Assembly: GCA_030411725.1 (NCBI GenBank)
Contig: MU839830.1
Location: 744,001 to 808,000 of the forward strand
Length of the DNA stretch: 64,000 nucleotides
Reading direction: 5' to 3'
Source: Echria macrotheca
Lineage: Eukaryota > Ascomycota > Sordariomycetes > Sordariales > Schizotheciaceae
This document shows positions 10,430 through 22,357 of this stretch, in pieces (within the stretch, counting starts at the first letter, position 1; every line of letters starts with the position of its first letter). The notes under the pieces were generated by a model. The model saw only the letters and a program-made list of their open reading frames with translations. It had not been told where the DNA came from and did no database searches. Position numbers and translations under genes: made by a program.

Positions 10430-11800
10430 ATGGACTTGTCCGCACTTATGAACGCCGGTGAGGGCTCGAGCGCTGGGCCCCGGCGACCCGGCCCTGCCGA
10501 GTCCGATCCAGTCGCCGGCCCGGCGACCATCCCTACTGCCGAGCCCGCTGCTGCTGCTGCTGCTGCTGCTATCGTCGCCCCCGTCTCCCCGGTCGCCCGC
10601 CCTGCCCGCCAAGTCCCTGCTGCTTCCGGTGAAGGAATTCACAGGACTTGGCAAGTCCAATACGGCAAGTAAGTGATTCCCCCTTATTCACAAATTCTCA
10701 CAGACTGCTTGCGTCTTGACATGCTTCTTCACTCTCTTTGAGGTCCATCTATACTCATATTCCTTGAACTCTATAGAATCCAAAAGTGCGACTTTTGTGA
10801 CGCCCGAGCAAAAGAGGGCGTCATCTACCGCTGCGCAGACCTCGCCTGCGGTAGGCAGGTATGCGGTCCCTGCGTGCGGAGGACGAGGGGCCGGCTGGGC
10901 AACGGACATGCCCTCGATCCCAACGGGGGGATCTTGGTGGATATGGAGGAAGAGCACGAGGCTCCACGCCCGGCCAGGCGTAGGGGTCGGCCACCGCGTC
11001 GGGCGGGGGGGAATGTCGGTCCTCAAGTACAGGACCCGCCGGTTCCGGCTCCGGCTCCGGCTCCGGCTGCGGCTCCAGCCCCAGAACCGGCAGTGCAGGA
11101 GCAAGCGCAGGCGCCGGTCCATGGATCGGTGGCTAACACCCCTGCTGCTCCTCCTGCTCCTCCTGCTCATCCTCCACCGCCCATGGCCGCACATCCGGGA
11201 GCACCGATAAACCCCCATGGCTTCCGGAACAGCCCAAGCCACGGCCCTCTGGCAGATCAGCGCGGCCAGTTCAGCGGTCCCCAGGCTGACTTGAACCGAG
11301 TCACGAGATTGCCGCCGATCCGATCCATCCTCCCGGTAGCACCCGGTCAGTATCCGTCCGCCTTCCCGCCGCCGCCGCAGCAGCAGCAGGGATTCTCACC
11401 GCCTGCCACTGGACAGAGAAGACGTCGCTACGATGAAGATGAGGATATCGAGGCCCCTGAACCTCAGCGCCGGAGGATAAACGTCGAGTATGCGCCAGCC
11501 TTTCTGAACCGGCCACCTTCAGGACCTAGCCAAGGCCATATGCGCGGTCCATCTCAGGCCGGTCCATCGCAGGCCGGTCCATACCAGGGTGGGCATCCCG
11601 AATACGGGATAGAGATTGACCCGTCGCCGGCGCCGGCAGACCGGTCCGCAAATACAAGTGGGGGAGGATACCTCGCTCCTTTACCTAGTCAGGGAGTGGA
11701 CGGGGACAGCGAGGGCGCGAGACTTCTCAGGCATATCGATGATCGTATTCGGCGGCTCCGTGATGAGCTTGCTTGGAGGGAGAGGGCGGGCCGCATGTGA
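10430..11800 (+). CDS. Cysteine-rich (zinc-binding-like) low-complexity protein
   Basis: Two exons, 10430-10668 and 10777-11800, joined by a GT-AG intron, giving 420 residues. Residues 1-75 are Ala/Pro-rich, with a poly-Ala tract encoded by GCT repeats near 10550. Right after the splice is a compact cysteine module (KCDFCDARAKEGVIYRC, then CGRQVCGPCVRR) whose CxxC pairs suggest a small zinc ribbon. The rest is disordered and Pro/Gln-rich, with hexanucleotide repeats near 11041-11080, a basic patch GQRRRRY, and an amphipathic, possibly coiled-coil end (LLRHIDDRIRRLRDELAWRERAGRM is too long to be a single motif; the heptads start at about 11727). The intron placement is well supported because it completes the cysteine module. 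The family is seen in filamentous fungi but I know no function for it. Confidence 0.7.
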
Positions 11801-12464
11801 TTGGATACGGGGAAGCTTGAATTGATTAGGAGGGACGAGTAGGTTGCAATTATGCAGTGGATTTTTCGACTGGAATCAATGGTGTGGCGAGCCGGGGCTC
11901 AGTGATAGGGTAAGATGGAGGATGTAATAGGTAGGACTGATAATGTACGGTCAAGGGCAGTGATGACGGGATATCCCAATGTATGGGTCGCTGGAAAGAG
12001 TGGGAATGAGTACTAAGAATGTTACTTAGTAGGTACATGAAATGAGTATTGTGTTCTTACAATGCGAGTCTTAACGAAAAATACATGGTGCAGTGCCTGC
12101 GGGGAAAAGGGGGTGTAAACAAACCATCATCCCCTCCTCCGGACCAACCGAAGCCATGCGCACCACACAAAGCACCAAACCACTGCACCTTCCACTTCAA
12201 TTAACAGCCCCTTCCAGCTTGGGAAAATAGACGGGAAGACAGCCGGAGGCATCGGTAAACAATGGGCCCCCGGAACGCCGATCGACCATGACGTCACCAG
12301 CATAAGACCACTATCGATGTCATAGACTTCGACCGACGACAACAGTATAATTGCACAGAGTTCACTCAACTCTTTGAATCGCCTCAATTCTCAACTCAGA
12401 ACTTCCTATCTAATCAAATCCAATTTGTTGGCCCTGAATAATCGATCCTCAAACTATTGGCACC
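11801..12464. other. Intergenic, 3' end of the previous gene and promoter of the SDR gene
   Basis: About 660 bp without a supported gene. The last about 60 bp before the ATG at 12465 are a plausible short leader (CACC immediately before the ATG). Confidence 0.45.
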
Positions 12465-13474
12465 ATGACGTCCCAATTCGAGCCGGGTAAGTCAACATGT
12501 TATCCTCCAAGAGTTTACATGAGAGAAATTGACACAAGCAAAAGATCACAAGATCCCCGTTACTTCCCAATCTTTCCCGGGAAAGGAGTCCAAGATGCCC
12601 GATCCCACCCCCCTGTTCGACGAGATCCCCTCGGTCGATGACAGCACAAAGCCCCAAAAGTACCGGGCCGCCGGTAAGCTCGAGGGCAAGAAGGCCATCA
12701 TCACGGGTGGCGATTCCGGAATTGGCCGAGCGACTGCCATCCTGTTCGCCATGGAGGGAGCCGACTCGTTGATTGCGTACCTGCCCGAGGAGGAGGACGA
12801 CGCGCAGGAGACCAAGCGGCGGGTCGAGGCTTACGGTCGCCAGTGCCACCTCGTGGCGGTTGATCTGCGCGACCGAGCCAAGTGCAAACAGGTGGTGGAC
12901 GAGGCAGTTCGAGTCTTTGGCGGGAAGATCGACATCCTCTTCAACAATGCGGCCTTCCAGATGATGGTGGAGGACATCAAAGATCTTTCCGAGTAAGTTC
13001 TCACCAACCATACGAGGCTGGGACCCAGTTGTAACACCTTCCAGGGACCAGTGGATCAAGACTTTTGACACCAACATCCATCCCTACTTCTACCTGGCCA
13101 AATATGTCCTCCCGCACATGAAGCGCGGAAGCACCATCATCAACAACGCCAGCATCAACGCATATATCGGCCGTCCAGACCTGCTGGATTACACCTCCAC
13201 CAAAGGCGCCATCATATCCTTCACGCGCGGCCTCAGCAACCAGCAGCTCAGCAAGGGCATCAGGGTCAACGCCATCGCGCCAGGGCCCGTCTGGACGCCC
13301 CTGATCCCGGCCACCATGTCGGACGACGCGCAGAAGCAATTTACTAGCCCCATGGGAAGGCCTGCTCAGCCGAGTGAGATTGCCACTTGTGTAGTGTTTC
13401 TGGCGTCGACGGACAGCTCGTGTATCAGCGGTCAGACAATCCACTGCAACGGGGGGACTGTGGTCAATGGTTAG
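12465..13474 (+). CDS. Short-chain dehydrogenase/reductase
   Basis: Three exons, 12465-12486, 12539-12992 and 13045-13474, give 301 residues. The cofactor loop TGGDSGIG is at about residues 62-69, NNAA follows the next strand, and the active site has the serine in INNASIN and the pair YTSTK (Tyr about 207, Lys about 211). This is the classical SDR set for NAD(P)-dependent oxidation or reduction of an alcohol or carbonyl. The N-terminal extension with a PDPTPLFDEIPSVDD-like segment resembles bacterial and fungal general-stress or glucose-dehydrogenase-like SDRs (YghA/GsP39 group). The first exon is only 22 nt. Both introns are about 52 nt and GT-AG. The substrate cannot be deduced. The gene lies head-to-tail with the ABC transporter downstream. 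Confidence 0.9.
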
Positions 13475-13819
13475 CTTGGCCGGAAGCTGTAAGAGAGACG
13501 GGGTGGAATGAAGCAGTTCAGTATCATGACCGTTTTAGGGGTGACTCCACATTTGAAATATTTAGAACGGGTGTTACAGTTTCTTGGATTGTGCGTGAAG
13601 AAAATACCCGTAAATACAGCTGTTGAATCCTGATCCCTCGCTCTTCATCGCTGCCATATCCCATACCTTCTTAGTCTCTCGCTTTATATACCACGACTAG
13701 CTCCCTCGCCTCCCCAGGCAATCCCTGTCGTTACCATCTCCCTACCTTTCACTCCCTAGTCCAACCGCATAAACTCCAGACCTTGTCACAGAAACAATAC
13801 CAACTACAAAATAGGCACC
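13475..13819 (+). promoter_or_regulatory. Promoter region of the ABCC transporter
   Basis: A TATA-like TTATATA is at 13684-13690, followed by a CT-rich tract, about 130 bp before the ATG at 13820, which sits in a favourable CACC ATGG context. Confidence 0.45.
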
Positions 13820-16800
13820 ATGGAAGAAGGCTACCACGACCGCGATAGAGTCGCGACCGAGCAGTCCCTCAAAGCCTACTCTGATCGCCTCCCCCGGGCT
13901 GCGCTGCGCGTGTCTACCATCGTCGGGCTGGTCGTCTCGATTGCCTCGGTCGCGACCCCGAGGAGGTTACCAAGCGAAGACATCTTCTTCGGCCAGGCTT
14001 TAGCCTTGATGATAGACCCCACGATCTGGGTAGGTATCTTTTCCTTCCATGAGAGTTACGAACCGTGTTCAGCAAACTAACAAGCACACCAGATTTTTAT
14101 CCTCCTGCAGTACTCCTCCCTCCCTTCTGGTCGCCGACGGCAGGATTTAGCCCTCAAGTTCGGCCGAGTCGTCTTTGGACTCATTCTGTCGCTGTGCTTC
14201 ACAAGCTCCCTCGCCTACCGTCACGGACCAAGCACAATTGAGGCCTTTTCCAGCCACGAACCGAGGCAAATCGCTCAAGGTGTCTTGTATCTCGTGCAGT
14301 TTATCTGTGGGACAGTCACATCCACAGCCTTTGCTTCATTCCCAAGACGACCAGATGTGTACCATAAAGAAAGCCTCGTCGACCAACAGTACACACTCTC
14401 CCTGCTATCCATGATCACTTTCTCCTGGAACAGAGGCGTCTCGTTCGTCGCGAACCAGAGACCCATCGAGCTCAAAGACATTCCCGCGTTAGATTACCGC
14501 ACCCGTTCACACACACTTCACACACGCCTTCCATTTGTCAAGGAATTGCCCCTCTGGCGACAGCTCCTCAAAGAACATGGGCGCCAGCTCGTGCTGCAGT
14601 GGGGATACACCCTTCTCTCAGCCTGCCTCCCGCCAGTCTCACAGCTGGCCATGTATTCGTTTCTTGATGGCATTGAGACAGGTCAGAGATCTGGGGTTGC
14701 GGTTTGGGTGCTCGGTCTACTGGCAAGCCAGCTCGTCCAGGTCGCGACTGTGAACTGGCTGTCGTGGATCACGACGACACGACTCGAAATACCGGTTGGC
14801 TCGTGGCTGCAGAGTTTGGTCTTCAACAAGGCGCTGCGGCAGTATGAGTCTGTTTCGCCGGGGCAGAAGAAGAAGAAATCAGACAAGGTGGCTGGGGTGA
14901 AGAAGGTTAAGCAGTCTGTCATGAATCACATGAAGGTTGACAGGTAAATCACCCACCTCCCCGCTGCCATTCAGTAACGAAAGCCCAAACTGACTTGCGA
15001 TATACAGTGAAAGAATAGCCAAGTTCTGTGAGTCCGCAAACGACCCCATCGAAGCCACAGTCAAGCTCGCCGTGGCCGGGGTCTTCCTCGCCAACCTCCT
15101 CGGCTGGACGCCCATCCTATCCGGCTTATCCGCTGCCAGTCTCATAGTAGCCGTCAACGCGTGTATCTCAAGACAATATAGAGCCCAGGTCGCAGCCGTG
15201 AACAAGTATCGCGACAAGAAGGCGCATATCCTAACCGAAGCGCTGCGCGGTGCACGGCAGATCCGGTACTGTGCGCTGGAGAAGCACTTCGAGGACCGTA
15301 TCCTGGCCATACGCGAGAAGGAGCTGGCACGGCTGTGGAGACTGGCCGCGTTCCAGCGCCTCGGGGACTTCACTGCCGACCTGGGTCCACTGCTGCTCTC
15401 GACTGTTGCGTTCCTCGTATATGTCGTCCAGAATGGGAGGCACATCAAGGCGTCAGTCATTTTTGCCTCGCTTGGTTTGTTTGACCACGTCCAGGACGCT
15501 GTGTCGCTTCTTCCGAAGCTGTGGACTGGCGCGCTCGAAGCCAAGGCTAGCTTTGACAGGTTGGAACGATATCTGGGCCAGGCCGATCGGAAGCTTGTAT
15601 CAGTGCCCGCCGAGCGGATCACGTTGGAAGACGTGGTTGTCGAGTGGCCACATGCTTTTGAGGACGACGAGATTGCGGGACAAGGTCGATTTAAGCTACA
15701 AGGCATAAACGTGGAATTCCCCACAGGAGAGCTCAGCGTCATCGCCGGACGAACGGGATCAGGAAAGAGTCTCCTCCTCGCGGCCATCCTCAGCGAAGCC
15801 ATCCTCGTATCCGGCACGATCCATTTTCCTGCCTCAGACGGCAACACCAACCCTCCCCCGAGCAGCGAGACGTGGGTCATCCCGTACGAAACAGCTTTCG
15901 TCTCCCAATCACCCTGGATCGAAAGCGGCACAATAAGGGACAACATCCTGTTCGGCCTCCCCCTCGTCAACCAGCGCTACACCGCCGTCCTCGACGCCTG
16001 CGCCCTCGATCGGGATATCCTGCTCTTTCAGGATGGCGACCAAACAGAGGTCGGGCCGAACGGGGTCAGCCTCTCGGGCGGCCAGCGCTGGCGCATCGCA
16101 CTGGCTCGGGCATTATACTCTCGCGCCGGCGTGCTTGTTCTCGACGACGTGCTGAGCGCTGTTGATGCCCATGTCAGTAGGACGATTGTCTACGGCGCAT
16201 TGACCGGGGCGTTGGCGAAGGGGAGGACGAGGATTCTGGCAACGCATCGGGTTGATGTGGTCCTGCCGTTTGCGAGGTATCTGGTTCAGCTCGAGGGTGG
16301 GAGGGCCGTTGCTGGGCCGGTGTCTGTGGAGGAGATGGATTCCGAGCCAATGCTGGGTATGGAATCCGGGGGCCAGGGCCGGGACCAGAACCAGGAGGAT
16401 GCGCCGCAGCTAGAGAGAGCAGAGCCAGATACGTTCGAGAACGAGAGAGTAACGGCGTTAGAAGCCGAGAAATCGCCGGTCGGGCGTGTGAAATGGAGCG
16501 TGTACAGGGCGTATTACCACGCCAGCGGCGGTCTGTTTGCCTTGGCTTCTGTGCTTGTGCTGCTTGTGTCCGGCCAGGCTCTGTGGGTGGCTCGCACCTG
16601 GAGCCTGAAGCAGCTCTCGCAGCATGCTGCTGCTGTTCTCGGTGGCCATCTCGCCGGGGACGAGGATGGGATCTTTCGCTGTAAGTCAGCTCCGATGGCT
16701 TTGGTCAAGCTATCCGCCGGGACTAACAAGGGTGATAGGGATGGGAGTATACGCCGGGATATACTTTCTCAACTCGCTGGCCAGGGCAGCTGGGGTCCTA

Positions 16801-18589
16801 GCCATGTTCCTCATCGGTCAGCGAGCCGGAAGGATGCTCTTTCGACAGATGACAAACGCCGTCCTCCGAGCCCCGATGGCCTGGATGGACACGGTCGAAG
16901 CGGGCCGTGTCCTGAACCGGTTCACCTCGGACATGCAGAAGATCGACAAGAGCCTCCCGAACCAGACCTTTTCGTTTCTGCAGAACCTCACTGATGGGGT
17001 TATTATCATGGCTACGAGGTGTGTATACGACAAAGTCTACGATATGGTTCATCGTCAGGACATGTGTTAATATTGCAGTCTATCGGTTTCTCCGTACGCG
17101 GCAGTGTTCGGCACCATCGTCCTCGCCATGTTCGTCGGCATCGCCAGGCAGTACGTCAGTCTCGCCCGTGAGGTCAAGCGGATCAACTCCATCTCGCACT
17201 CGCCCATCTACGACCAGTTCAGTTCCGTCCTCTCCGGTCTCTCGTACGTACTGCATTCCTGTGCGTGTGCAGGAGATCCAACTAACATGGTAGAACCATC
17301 CGCGCCTTCGGCCGAACCAGCTTCTACATGGACCGCATGTACGACCTAATCGACAACGCAGCCAAAACCTCCTGGGCCCTTGAGCTGTCAACACACTGGA
17401 TGGCATTCCGTATGGGCCTGCTTGGGGCTATATTTGTGGCAGCAGTAGCCGCCATCGTAGCAGCAAGCGACGTCGACGCCGCCGTGGCCGGGTTCAGCCT
17501 GAGTTTTGCTCTGCGATACACGGCGTCGCTAACCAAGGTTCTCAAGTCGGCCGCGTCCGTCGAGCTGGCTTTCAACGCGTGCGAAAGGGTCGTAGAGTTT
17601 ACCGAGATCGAGACCGAGCCGGACGGGGGCGTTGATGCACCCGCGGGGTGGCCGTCCGCTGGTCGAATCGAGGTTCGCAACCTGACCGTGGCATACTCTG
17701 AGAAGCTGGAGCCAGTTCTAAGGGACGTCACGTTTACCATCGAGCCCGGACAGCGGGTCGGGATTGTTGGGCGCACAGGAGCGGGAAAGTCGACGCTGGC
17801 TTCGGTGCTGTTTCGTTTGCTGATGCCGCGGGATGGGACCATCTCCATTGATGGGATGGATATCTCGGACGTGAAACTTGCCCACCTGCGGAGCCGGCTC
17901 GCCATCATACCTCAGGACCCGTTCTTATTCTCGTAAGTGTGATATCCTGGTATCCAAGAGCAAATCTCGCTGACAGGTTGGATAGGGGCACATTGCGGTC
18001 CAACCTGGACCAAGACGAAGAGCTCGACGATTCAGAAATCCTAGCGGCTCTTAACCGTGTCCATTTGATTGAATTACAGGAATCTTCCCTTCCAGACCAT
18101 ACTCCCGGCACAGAACTGAGCCCAGTACTGAAATCTGACGCAGAGCATGCAGAAGCTCACCGACCAGAACGCCGAGAAAGCTTCGCAAACCTGTCAATGC
18201 ACATATCAGCAGGTGGGACGAATCTATCACAGGGCCAACGTCAGCTAGTCTGTCTTGCCCGAGCAATCTTGAAGCGACCCAAGGTCTTAATCCTGGACGA
18301 GGCCACCAGCGCCGTGGACCGATCCACTGATGCCGCTATCCAGGAGTCTCTGCGTGAGGAGTTTGGGGCTATCGGGTCGACCGTACTTGTCATTGCGCAC
18401 CGATTATCAACCATCGCGGATTTTGACTGTGTACTTGTGCTGGACAGAGGACAAGTGGTGGAAATGGGAAGTCCAAAGGAGTTGCTGGAGCAAGGGATGA
18501 GGAGGCATCATGAGAATGAGGCGTCATTCTGGGGACTAGTTCAAAAGAGCGAGGATAGGGATGTGTTGATGAGCATGATCCTGGGTTAG
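13820..18589 (+). CDS. ABCC-family (MRP-type) full-size ABC transporter
   Basis: Seven exons: 13820-14029, 14093-14943, 15008-16680, 16739-17018, 17079-17243, 17294-17932, 17986-18589, giving 1473 residues, the usual ABCC length. The order is N-terminal membrane segments, membrane domain 1, nucleotide-binding domain 1, membrane domain 2, domain 2. Domain 1 has Walker A GRTGSGKS (about residue 601), signature LSGGQ (about 709) and Walker B ending in LDD rather than LDE. Domain 2 has GRTGAGKS (about 1218), signature LSQGQ (about 1352), LILDEATSAVD and AHRLST. The Asp in place of the catalytic Glu in domain 1 is the normal degenerate site of ABCC proteins. Expected role: ATP-driven export of conjugates, metabolites or drugs at the plasma or vacuolar membrane. 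All introns are 49-64 nt, GT-AG and frame-restoring. The substrate is unknown. Confidence 0.92.
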
Positions 18590-18919
18590 CGGGTCAGCGC
18601 AAGGTATTAATTATTGTATTGGCGTATTGTGTTCTTGAATCTCAGCTGGGGTAGATGGGTTCGAATGTTTAAGGTCCTATACTGGCACGCTGCACAGGGA
18701 GCTCAAACAAGAGTAAACTAGTTTGTGAATTGAAAACACTGGGAGCTGAATGCTCACTGATCCAGTCCTTTTCCAGATTAACCGACGAGTGGTCAGATCA
18801 GAAATCAAATGACTACTCTAAGGCTTCATGATCAAGGCACTTATGAAAACGCCAGAACCGTAACCCAGCCCTCAGTGACCAAGGGGCAGATATCCAGATT
18901 ACAATACAGCCTACGGCCG
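18590..18919. other. Convergent 3' intergenic region
   Basis: Lies between the stops of the ABC transporter and the glycosylase gene. AT-richer than the flanks. No gene seen. Confidence 0.5.
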
Positions 18920-20674
18920 TCAACTTGAGGTAATAATCAGCCTACCCAAATCATCGTAGCCAACCCGCCCCTCGTTAACCGCCCTCCTTAGCTCCTCCCC
19001 GAGCGGCTCCCTCTCCCCCGTCTCGGGATCCCACAACCACCCCTCCCGCATCCACATCCACCTCAAACATGCTCGGAGCTCCTTATCCTGCGGCAACACC
19101 CTCATCCACTCAGGTTGGAAAGCTTTTTCTTCGCTTCCTTCGTCGTCTCTGACCGCCGCAGCCCCCTTGCCGTTCCAGTCGAGCGCGCGGCCGAGGAGCA
19201 CATCCCGGCAAAAGATGCGCCATGAATCGAGCGCGTAGGCACCGCTAGTGAGATGGCCGATCTCCCACGCGCAACCGAGTCCCCTTTCCCGCGCGTCCTC
19301 GACGGCATTCGTTACCACCCCTCCCGTGTCCTCCGGCCCAAACTCCTGCCCCTGCTTCACCCACGCCCCATCCCCCACACGCGGATAATTCCTCACCCCA
19401 AACCTCACCTCCCTCGACGGCGGCCTTGCCAGCCATCGCCTTGCGTACCTCTGGATCGCCGTGAACCGGACGGCGCTGAGGCCAAGGGGTCTGATCAGTT
19501 CCAGAATGACAGGTGGATCCGCGGTGGCGAGGGCCTCGGGGGTTGGGAAGCGCGCCATCAGCTCGTAAAAGACGGGGATGGCGGCGGTACCATTGGTGCG
19601 GATTAGGAACGTCACGGCGATGAGCAGGCGGAAGGGATTATCTGCCAGAGACTCCTGTATCAGCCCGAATGACGGGGCATCCAGTGGTGGGATGGGGAGG
19701 CGTGAGACCGTGCCTCGTAATGGACGCTTCTTGGACGGGTTGGTCGGGGTGGGTGAGGCGAAGAAGGGAGATGAATGGGAAGCTCGACTGAGTGGGAGGT
19801 GGGTGTGGGTTATCGAGAAGGCTGCCACTTTATCTGGGCTGGGTTTGAGAGCGTCTGGCGGTGCATCAGGTTGGCTGGCAGAGACATCAACATTCGCCAC
19901 ACCGGAGTTGGCAGTAGCAGAATAGGTGTCAAGTTTGTCGGTAGTATTGATGCTCATGTTGTGACCAGCCTGACTAGAGATAGAAGAAGTAGTTTGCTCG
20001 CCAGCTCCATCTTCAGCAAGACCCGTCTCAGAATGATCGAGTGCATCCACGACGGTAGTACCCGGCCAGCTGACTCCGTCCAGCCTGCCATCTTGCTCCG
20101 CCTCAGTCTTAACAGCACCAGGCTGTTCCAGAGTTGGAGGCTTCGGAATGATACGAGCTGTATGCCCATCGCCCTCTCCCCCCCAGAAGTGAGAGACACT
20201 GCTTCCAGCCTTTTCGCCCTTCTTCCTTGTTGAACCCTTTTGCTTCCTGCCCCTCCCAAGATGGCCCACCTCCTTCGGCGCCTCAGCAGAAGCCAGAAGC
20301 ATATCCCACTCCTCCATGCCCCTCCAGAGCGCAAGCTCGAAGATTTCACGCTCATCCGCGGACGACACATTCCCCGATGCGATCACCTCGACCAAAAACT
20401 CCCGGCTCTCCGCGTCGGCGACATCAAAGCCCCTCAGGATCTCGGCTGCCCATTGACGTCTTAACTCCAAAGTGTGCTCGCTGTTTTGGGGTACAGATAG
20501 ATTATCGGAATTTATGATCGACCGGGGGATTTGATGGTTGTTTTTATCGTGTGGGCTGGCGTCATCGTCGGTATTGTCTTGTCCCGATGCGAGGTTCAGA
20601 TAGAGTCCGGCTTGGAGTGGCGGGCTCGGATAGGGATTGCAATCTAGACCGGTCTCTCCACCTGAGTCTGCCAT
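18920..20674 (-). CDS. MBD4-like HhH-GPD DNA glycosylase
   Basis: Single exon. I chose the ATG at 20674 (584 residues) for its strong ATCGCC-ATGG context; an in-frame ATG at 20737 would add 21 residues. The first about 330 residues are disordered, with acidic and Ser/Pro-rich parts. The C-terminal third matches the MBD4 catalytic domain: SLADNPFRLLIAVTFLIRTNG, then LIRPLGLSAVR, then ALDSWRIFC, then PQDKELRACLRWMW. The Asp in ALDSWRIFC (about residue 504 from the upstream ATG) corresponds to the catalytic Asp of MBD4, which removes thymine or uracil from mismatches with G. About 50 residues are inserted before this motif, and the usual LPGIGKY hairpin reads IGHLTSGAY. No methyl-CpG-binding domain is visible. 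Expected site is the nucleus, in base excision repair. Possible relevance to methylated or RIP-affected DNA is inference. Confidence 0.8.
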   Translation of the reverse strand: MADSGGETGLDCNPYPSPPLQAGLYLNLASGQDNTDDDASPHDKNNHQIPRSIINSDNLSVPQNSEHTLELRRQWAAEILRGFDVADAESREFLVEVIASGNVSSADEREIFELALWRGMEEWDMLLASAEAPKEVGHLGRGRKQKGSTRKKGEKAGSSVSHFWGGEGDGHTARIIPKPPTLEQPGAVKTEAEQDGRLDGVSWPGTTVVDALDHSETGLAEDGAGEQTTSSISSQAGHNMSINTTDKLDTYSATANSGVANVDVSASQPDAPPDALKPSPDKVAAFSITHTHLPLSRASHSSPFFASPTPTNPSKKRPLRGTVSRLPIPPLDAPSFGLIQESLADNPFRLLIAVTFLIRTNGTAAIPVFYELMARFPTPEALATADPPVILELIRPLGLSAVRFTAIQRYARRWLARPPSREVRFGVRNYPRVGDGAWVKQGQEFGPEDTGGVVTNAVEDARERGLGCAWEIGHLTSGAYALDSWRIFCRDVLLGRALDWNGKGAAAVRDDEGSEEKAFQPEWMRVLPQDKELRACLRWMWMREGWLWDPETGEREPLGEELRRAVNEGRVGYDDLGRLIITSS

Positions 20675-21085
20675 GGCGATGCAAATACTGGAGGCCTGAA
20701 AGCAGCTGGCCTCATTATATTGTTTGTGAGGCTGCAAAGGCAGAGATGAGCTCAGCCAGTTTTGGGTTGTGAATGTTGCGTGGTTGAAGAAATAGCTTGA
20801 TGAGGGGTCGAATTACAAGTCATGCGGGAGCGCGTCGCTATCAAAGCCGGCCGCCAACTGAATACCAAATAACGAGACCGCCTGAAATTGAAAGCACAAG
20901 CTCCATTCAGCACCGGCATTAGCTCCCGTCGGGAGTCACATAGGAAGTCTAGCTGTATTGCCGGAACACTGATTTACACTCTACCCAGCCCCCTTGCCCA
21001 ATCACCTTTTCACTCCACCCCCATGGCCAACCACGGAGCCTAGCGTATATGATACATACAAGAGGGGAAAATTGCTCGCCTACCA
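20675..21085. other. Intergenic, upstream of the glycosylase and downstream of CYT1
   Basis: About 410 bp (350 bp if the upstream ATG is used) holding the presumed promoter of the minus-strand glycosylase gene and the 3' end of CYT1. No further gene seen. Confidence 0.45.
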
Positions 21086-22357
21086 TTAGTGGTTCTTCTT
21101 ATGGGGAGGGTCATACACGATCTTCCTCGACTTCAGCCACGCCCACTTGTACCGCTTGACCCACACGGAAATAGCAAACATCACCGACGTAGCAACCAAG
21201 ACCTTCATGCCCATCTTCTTGCGGTCATCCATCTCGGGCTCGGCCGCCCAGTTGAGGAACTCGACAACATCCTTGGCCATCTGTGACGTCGAAGCCGGAG
21301 TGCCATCCTCATAGTCAACCAGACCATCGTAAAGAACACGAGCCATGGCAATGCCGGTTCCGGGGAAGTACGGGTTGAAGTTGAGACCGGCGCCGACCTG
21401 GGCACCGGCAGGGGGCTCATCAGGGTAGCCGGTCAGCAGCGAGAAGATGTAGTCACATCCACCATGGCGGCCCTTGACAATCAAGCTGAGATCCGGGGGA
21501 AGAGCGCCATTGTTGGCGAAGCGGGCCGACTCGTCATTGGGGTAGGGGCTCGGCAAGTAGTCCGAAAGCTTGCCCGGGCGCTTCTCGATCTCGCCCTGGT
21601 CGTTGGGCTCCGAGTCATATTCGTTCTCTTCGGCGAGCGCCTTGGCTTCGTCGACCGTCATGATGGTGCCGACCAGAGCGCGATACGGGATTCGGGAAAG
21701 CGAGTGGCAGGACGCGCAGACTTCGCGGTAGACCTGGAAACCTCTCCGGAGCCTAGATAATCTTGTCAGAGAAGCTCAGCAGCGGCCGCCGAGGATTGCT
21801 TACGCTTGGTGATCAAACGTCTTGAACCACTGCTGGTGAACCCAGGGATACTTGGTGGGATGGAGACTGTTTTGGCAATGAGCTTCCAGCTTCTCGGATA
21901 TCGAATTGTCGGGCTCATGCGACCGGGTACAATATGCCTCAGGTGGCTATAACCTCGGCTCACGACCCGACAAGCTCTGGCAAACTCACCCTTCCTCAGC
22001 CGGCGTCATCGCGTGCGCGGTAGGTCCGTAGAGATGGTAGTACCAGGCGATCGAGCCGGCGGCGACCGTGGTTGCGGCGGCGGCGGCCAGGTTCAATCGT
22101 AGAGGAGAGGCATCGGCGGTCGATCCGGAGCTCGAGGAAGACGCCGCACGCTGTAGAAAATTGTCAGCAAGCTCTAAAAGATGTCCCAAGACCGTCTTGA
22201 TGAATCGGGCAACGGGAGGAATGCAATTGGGCATGGCAACATGGCGACGTGATCATGCCACACCCAGCTCAGGGCGACGCACCTTGGTGAGCTTGACGGC
22301 GCCATTTTTCGCGCTGGCGAATGCGCGCGTCGAGCGCATGCAAGACCGCGCCAGCAT
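21086..22357 (-). CDS. CYT1: Cytochrome c1, mitochondrial complex III subunit
   Basis: Four exons read right to left: 22283-22357, 21990-22150, 21804-21866, 21086-21752, giving 321 residues. The product carries electrons from the Rieske protein to cytochrome c in the bc1 complex of the inner mitochondrial membrane. Residues 1-75 are a bipartite presequence, first basic and Ser/Ala-rich, then a hydrophobic Ala-rich stretch. Covalent haem binding is shown by CASCH (Cys112, Cys115, His116); the axial Met is in GIAMAR (about 236). The C-terminal membrane anchor is VATSVMFAISVWV, with a basic matrix tail. The segment LHPTKYPWVHQQWFKTFDHQ is fully conserved in the family and confirms the small third exon. 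Housekeeping gene. Confidence 0.96.

Noticed and set aside
12454..13077. 207-codon open frame antisense to the SDR gene
   Set aside because: Covers exons and introns of a clear SDR gene and has no domain of its own.
14879..15970. 363-codon open frame antisense to the ABC transporter
   Set aside because: It mirrors the well-supported transporter exon, has no domain, and is expected from codon bias in GC-rich coding sequence.
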